A stretch of DNA of 64,000 nucleotides, taken from NCBI RefSeq assembly GCF_020297485.1, contig NZ_JAIWZC010000002.1, positions 310,001-374,000 of the forward strand, in the 5' to 3' direction. Of the stretch, positions 61,190 to 64,000 are shown one piece after another. Numbering within the stretch: position 1 is the stretch's first letter; each line of letters starts with the position of its first letter. Below the pieces are notes generated by a model, which worked only from the letters and a program-made list of their open reading frames with translations, ran no database searches and was not told where the DNA came from. The position numbers and the translations under genes were made by a program. The DNA is from Enterocloster clostridioformis. Lineage in GTDB: Bacteria; Bacillota; Clostridia; Lachnospirales; Lachnospiraceae.

Positions 61190-62506
61190 ATGAATCTGGA
61201 TTACGCAAAAATCAAAGAAGCAGCAAAGAACTATGAGAAAGACATGACCAAGTTCTTACGCGACATCGTTAAGTTCCCTGGCGAGAGCTGTGACGAGAAG
61301 GCACACATTGACCGTATCGCTGAAGAAATGACAAAGCTGGGATTTAACAAGGTGGAAATCGATCCCATGGGCAATGTTCTGGGATACATGGGAACCGGCG
61401 AAACCCTCATCGGCTTTGACGCCCACATCGACACAGTTGGCATCGGCAACAAGAACAACTGGAACTTCGATCCTTACGAGGGCTATGAGAATGACACTGA
61501 GATTGGCGGCCGCGGCGTGTCTGACCAGTGCGGCGGTATCGTATCTGCTGTATACGGCGCTAAAATCATGAAGGATTTAGGAATGTTAAGCGACAAGTAT
61601 ACGGTTCTGGTAACCGGAACCGTTCAGGAAGAGGACTGCGACGGTCTGTGCTGGCAGTACATCATCAACGAAGACAAGATTCGTCCTGATTTCGTAGTAT
61701 CCACAGAGCCTACCGACGGCGGCATCTACCGCGGACAGAGAGGCCGTATGGAAATCCGTGTTGACGTAAAGGGCGTTTCCTGCCATGGTTCCGCTCCTGA
61801 ACGCGGCGACAACGCTATCTATAAGATGGCTGACATCCTTCAGGATGTACGTGCGCTGAACGAGAATGATGCAGCTGACGACAAGGAAGTTAAGGGCCTT
61901 GTGAAGATGTTAGACGAGAAGTACAATCCCGAGTATAAGGAAGCCAACTTCTTAGGCCGCGGCACTGTTACTGTTTCCGAGATTTTCTTCACATCTCCAA
62001 GCCGCTGCGCGGTTGCCGACTCCTGTTCCATATCCCTTGACCGCCGCATGACAGCAGGCGAGACCTGGGAGAGCTGCTTAGACGAGATTCGCGCCCTTCC
62101 CGCAGTTAAGAAGTATGGCGATGATGTTACCGTATCCATGTATGAGTATTCCCGTCCTTCCTATAAGGGCCTTACATATCCAATCGAGTGCTACTTCCCA
62201 ACCTGGGTTATCCCGGAGGACCACAAAGTTACCAAGTCCCTGGAAGAAGCTTATAAGAATCTGTTCGGCGACGAGCGTATCGGTGCCCACGCTACGGTAG
62301 AGATGAGAAAGGCACGTCCTCTTACCGATAAGTGGACCTTCTCCACCAACGGCGTTTCCATCATGGGACGCAACGGCATTCCTTGCATCGGTTTTGGTCC
62401 CGGCGCTGAGGCCCAGGCTCATGCTCCCAACGAGATTACCTGGAAGCAGGATTTAGTTACCTGCGCAGCTGTTTATGCTGCTCTGCCCAGCGTTTACTGC
62501 AAGTAA
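61190..62506 (+). CDS. ygeY: YgeY, M20-type hydrolase linked to purine/selenium metabolism
   Basis: 438 residues from ATG 61190, after AATGGAGGAAATGAAGAA. M20 metallohydrolase: metal ligand strings [12 protein letters not shown] and [12 protein letters not shown], and a dimerisation segment with [21 protein letters not shown] split by the family lid. Likely releases an amino acid such as diaminopropionate from an N-acyl or ureido derivative, feeding YgeX. 57 bases after ygeX; ends in a repeat tract. Confidence 0.95.
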   Translation: MNLDYAKIKEAAKNYEKDMTKFLRDIVKFPGESCDEKAHIDRIAEEMTKLGFNKVEIDPMGNVLGYMGTGETLIGFDAHIDTVGIGNKNNWNFDPYEGYENDTEIGGRGVSDQCGGIVSAVYGAKIMKDLGMLSDKYTVLVTGTVQEEDCDGLCWQYIINEDKIRPDFVVSTEPTDGGIYRGQRGRMEIRVDVKGVSCHGSAPERGDNAIYKMADILQDVRALNENDAADDKEVKGLVKMLDEKYNPEYKEANFLGRGTVTVSEIFFTSPSRCAVADSCSISLDRRMTAGETWESCLDEIRALPAVKKYGDDVTVSMYEYSRPSYKGLTYPIECYFPTWVIPEDHKVTKSLEEAYKNLFGDERIGAHATVEMRKARPLTDKWTFSTNGVSIMGRNGIPCIGFGPGAEAQAHAPNEITWKQDLVTCAAVYAALPSVYCK

Positions 62507-62552
62507 TTATACTGCATGTAATTTTACTGCATGTAATATTGCTACAGGTAAT
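62493..62552 (+). repeat. 15-bp tandem repeats at the ygeY stop codon
   Basis: Units TTTACTGCAAGTAAT (62493), TATACTGCATGTAAT (62508), TTTACTGCATGTAAT (62523) and ATTGCTACAGGTAAT (62538). The first contains the last codons and stop of ygeY. Confidence 0.85.
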
Positions 62553-62662
62553 TGCTTTCATTCGTTTATTGTCCGCAGGGTGTTTTCCCGGCTGCCATTC
62601 AGTTGTGGCGCGGCCCGCTGGTTCCGGTGCCATCCTTTTGGCCTGAGGGGCGGCCGGGAAGC

Positions 62663-62684
62663 ATAGGGCATACGCCCTATTTTT
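62663..62684 (+). terminator. Intrinsic terminator after ygeY
   Basis: ATAGGGC (62663-62669)/GCCCTAT (62674-62680), loop ATAC, then TTTT. The following 190 bp up to ygeW show no gene and probably hold its own promoter. Confidence 0.75.
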
Positions 62685-62875
62685 CGCACTGCTCATTCGT
62701 ATGCCGTTTTCCATGAAGTCCAAATGACCTGTTTGGTTTCGGCGGCTTATGCTGAAGGCCGCCGGAACGGCTCAGGCCCACTTACATTCATGAAGGAACG
62801 GATATCCCTTTTATTTTGTAACTTCCAACAACGATACCCAAATTAAAAATTAAACATATTAAAGGAGTCAATCAA

Positions 62876-64000
62876 ATGAAAACATTACAGGATTACATTG
62901 ATAAGTTAAACAGCCTCAACTTCAAGGAAATGTACGAGAACGATTTCTTCCTGACCTGGGAAAAGACAGACGAGGAACTGGAAGCTGTATGGACCGTTGC
63001 TGACGCTCTCCGCTTCATGAGAGAGAACAACATCTCCACAAAGGTATTTGAGAGCGGCCTTGGCATCTCCTTATTCCGTGACAACTCCACCCGTACACGT
63101 TTCTCCTTTGCTTCTGCCTGCAACCTGTTAGGTCTGGAAGTTCAGGATTTGGACGAGGGTAAGAGCCAGGTTGCTCACGGCGAGACGGTTCGTGAGACAG
63201 CTAACATGATTTCCTTCATGGCTGACGTTATCGGTATCCGCGATGACATGTACATCGGCAAGGGCAATGCTTACATGCACGAAGTTGTTGACGCTGTTAC
63301 ACAGGGCCACAAGGACGGCATTCTGGAGCAGAAGCCAACCCTGGTTAACTTACAGTGTGACATCGACCACCCGACACAGTGTATGGCTGATATGCTGCAC
63401 ATCATCCATGAGTTCGGCGGCGTAGAGAACTTAAAGGGCAAGAAGTTAGCCATGACATGGGCTTACTCTCCTTCCTACGGCAAGCCTCTCTCCGTTCCTC
63501 AGGGTGTTGTGGGCCTGATGACACGTATGGGTATGGAAGTTGTTCTGGCTCATCCGGAAGGCTATGAAATCATGCCGGAGGTTGAGGAAGTTGCCAGAAA
63601 GAACGCTGAAAAGACCGGCGGTTCCTTCCGTGTATCCCATGACATGGCTGACGCGTTCAAGGATGCCGACATCGTATATCCAAAGAGCTGGGCTCCATTT
63701 GCAGCTATGGAAAAGAGAACCAACCTGTACGCAGAAGGCGACCACGAGGGCATCAAGGCTCTGGAGAAAGAACTTCTTGCTCAGAACGCAGAGCACAAAG
63801 ACTGGTGCTGTACTGAGGAACTGATGAAGACCACCAAGGACGGCAAGGCTCTGTACCTGCACTGCTTACCTGCTGACATCAACGATGTAAGCTGCAAGGA
63901 CGGCGAGGTTGAGGCAACTGTATTTGACCGCTACCGCGATCCTCTGTACAAAGAAGCAAGCTACAAGCCATATGTTATCGCCGCCATGATTATGCTGGCT
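62876..64000 (+). CDS. ygeW: YgeW, knotted carbamoyltransferase (3' end outside window)
   Basis: 375 codons present and the frame is open at the window edge; relatives have about 395. Start at 62876 after AAAGGAGTCAATCAA. Carbamoyl-phosphate loop FRDNSTRTRFSF, then DHPTQCMADML and the HCLPADINDVSC segment mark the transcarbamylase fold; the last holds the knotted-family active-site Cys-like region. It would run in the phosphorolytic direction on a ureido compound to give carbamoyl phosphate, hence ATP through carbamate kinase. A carbamate kinase is not in the window. Confidence 0.95.
   Translation, partial: MKTLQDYIDKLNSLNFKEMYENDFFLTWEKTDEELEAVWTVADALRFMRENNISTKVFESGLGISLFRDNSTRTRFSFASACNLLGLEVQDLDEGKSQVAHGETVRETANMISFMADVIGIRDDMYIGKGNAYMHEVVDAVTQGHKDGILEQKPTLVNLQCDIDHPTQCMADMLHIIHEFGGVENLKGKKLAMTWAYSPSYGKPLSVPQGVVGLMTRMGMEVVLAHPEGYEIMPEVEEVARKNAEKTGGSFRVSHDMADAFKDADIVYPKSWAPFAAMEKRTNLYAEGDHEGIKALEKELLAQNAEHKDWCCTEELMKTTKDGKALYLHCLPADINDVSCKDGEVEATVFDRYRDPLYKEASYKPYVIAAMIMLA

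Noticed and set aside
62457-62723. Minus-strand open frame with [18 protein letters not shown]-type repeats
   Set aside because: It is the antisense reading of the 15-bp repeats at the ygeY stop and has no start signals.
1-64000. CRISPR arrays, tRNA or rRNA genes
   Set aside because: No regularly spaced short repeats with unique spacers and no cloverleaf or ribosomal sequence were recognised on either strand; the spaced repeats found lie inside coding sequence or at gene ends.

Overview
The window reads as chromosome of a gut Lachnospiraceae-type Firmicute, most like Enterocloster/Clostridium bolteae-clostridioformis. This is inferred from strong AGGAGG ribosome-binding sites, a clostridial-type group II intron and IS set, and the anaerobic purine-degradation genes; no rRNA or other taxonomic marker is present. 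No tRNA, rRNA or CRISPR array was seen.

Region 1 (1-26071) is a Mu-like transposable prophage, cut by the left window edge. It runs from a left end at about 26071, through a repressor/early switch (24825-25402), transposase A and B, Gam, GemA and an MT-A70 methyltransferase. A Mor-family activator and an endolysin follow, then a late operon on the minus strand: holin, terminase, portal, gpF, protease/scaffold, capsid gpT, sheath, tube, frameshifted tail chaperone and tape measure. Two tiny plus-strand genes (2743-2982, 15730-15912) interrupt it, each with its own promoter and a terminator that overlaps its stop codon.

Region 2 (26072-27730) is a group IIC intron that sits behind the terminator hairpin of a GntR-family gene. 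Its maturase is cut off where the prophage begins, so the insertions are nested.

Region 3 (27768-35385) holds a GntR regulator, a flavodoxin-ferredoxin protein and a compact operon: IlvD/Edd dehydratase, GntP permease, acylating acetaldehyde dehydrogenase and 4-hydroxy-2-oxovalerate aldolase, with a divergent IclR regulator. The enzyme set fits catabolism of a 5-deoxy-pentonate to pyruvate and acetyl-CoA. I regard this as the best candidate for an undescribed pathway.

Region 4 (35386-43101) is a graveyard: phage tail fragments, a decayed type I restriction locus, an intact DUF4143 ATPase, a chimeric DDE/IS91-type transposase remnant and a complete-looking IS1182-type element with a frameshifted transposase.

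Region 5 (43240-48100) is a beta-galactoside module: GH42 beta-galactosidase, GPH-type symporter and a divergent LacI regulator, followed by gene debris to about 48860.

Region 6 (49030-64000, continuing) is the anaerobic purine/uric-acid degradation cluster. A minus-strand operon ssnA-ygfK-ferredoxin-selenium-dependent xanthine dehydrogenase-GNAT-hydantoinase diverges from a plus-strand set of YheO-type regulator, ygeX, ygeY and ygeW. Together they would hydroxylate and open purines, pass electrons through iron-sulfur and flavin proteins, and cleave the resulting ureido and diamino acids to ammonia, pyruvate and carbamoyl phosphate. The individual families are known, but several steps of the pathway are not assigned to enzymes.
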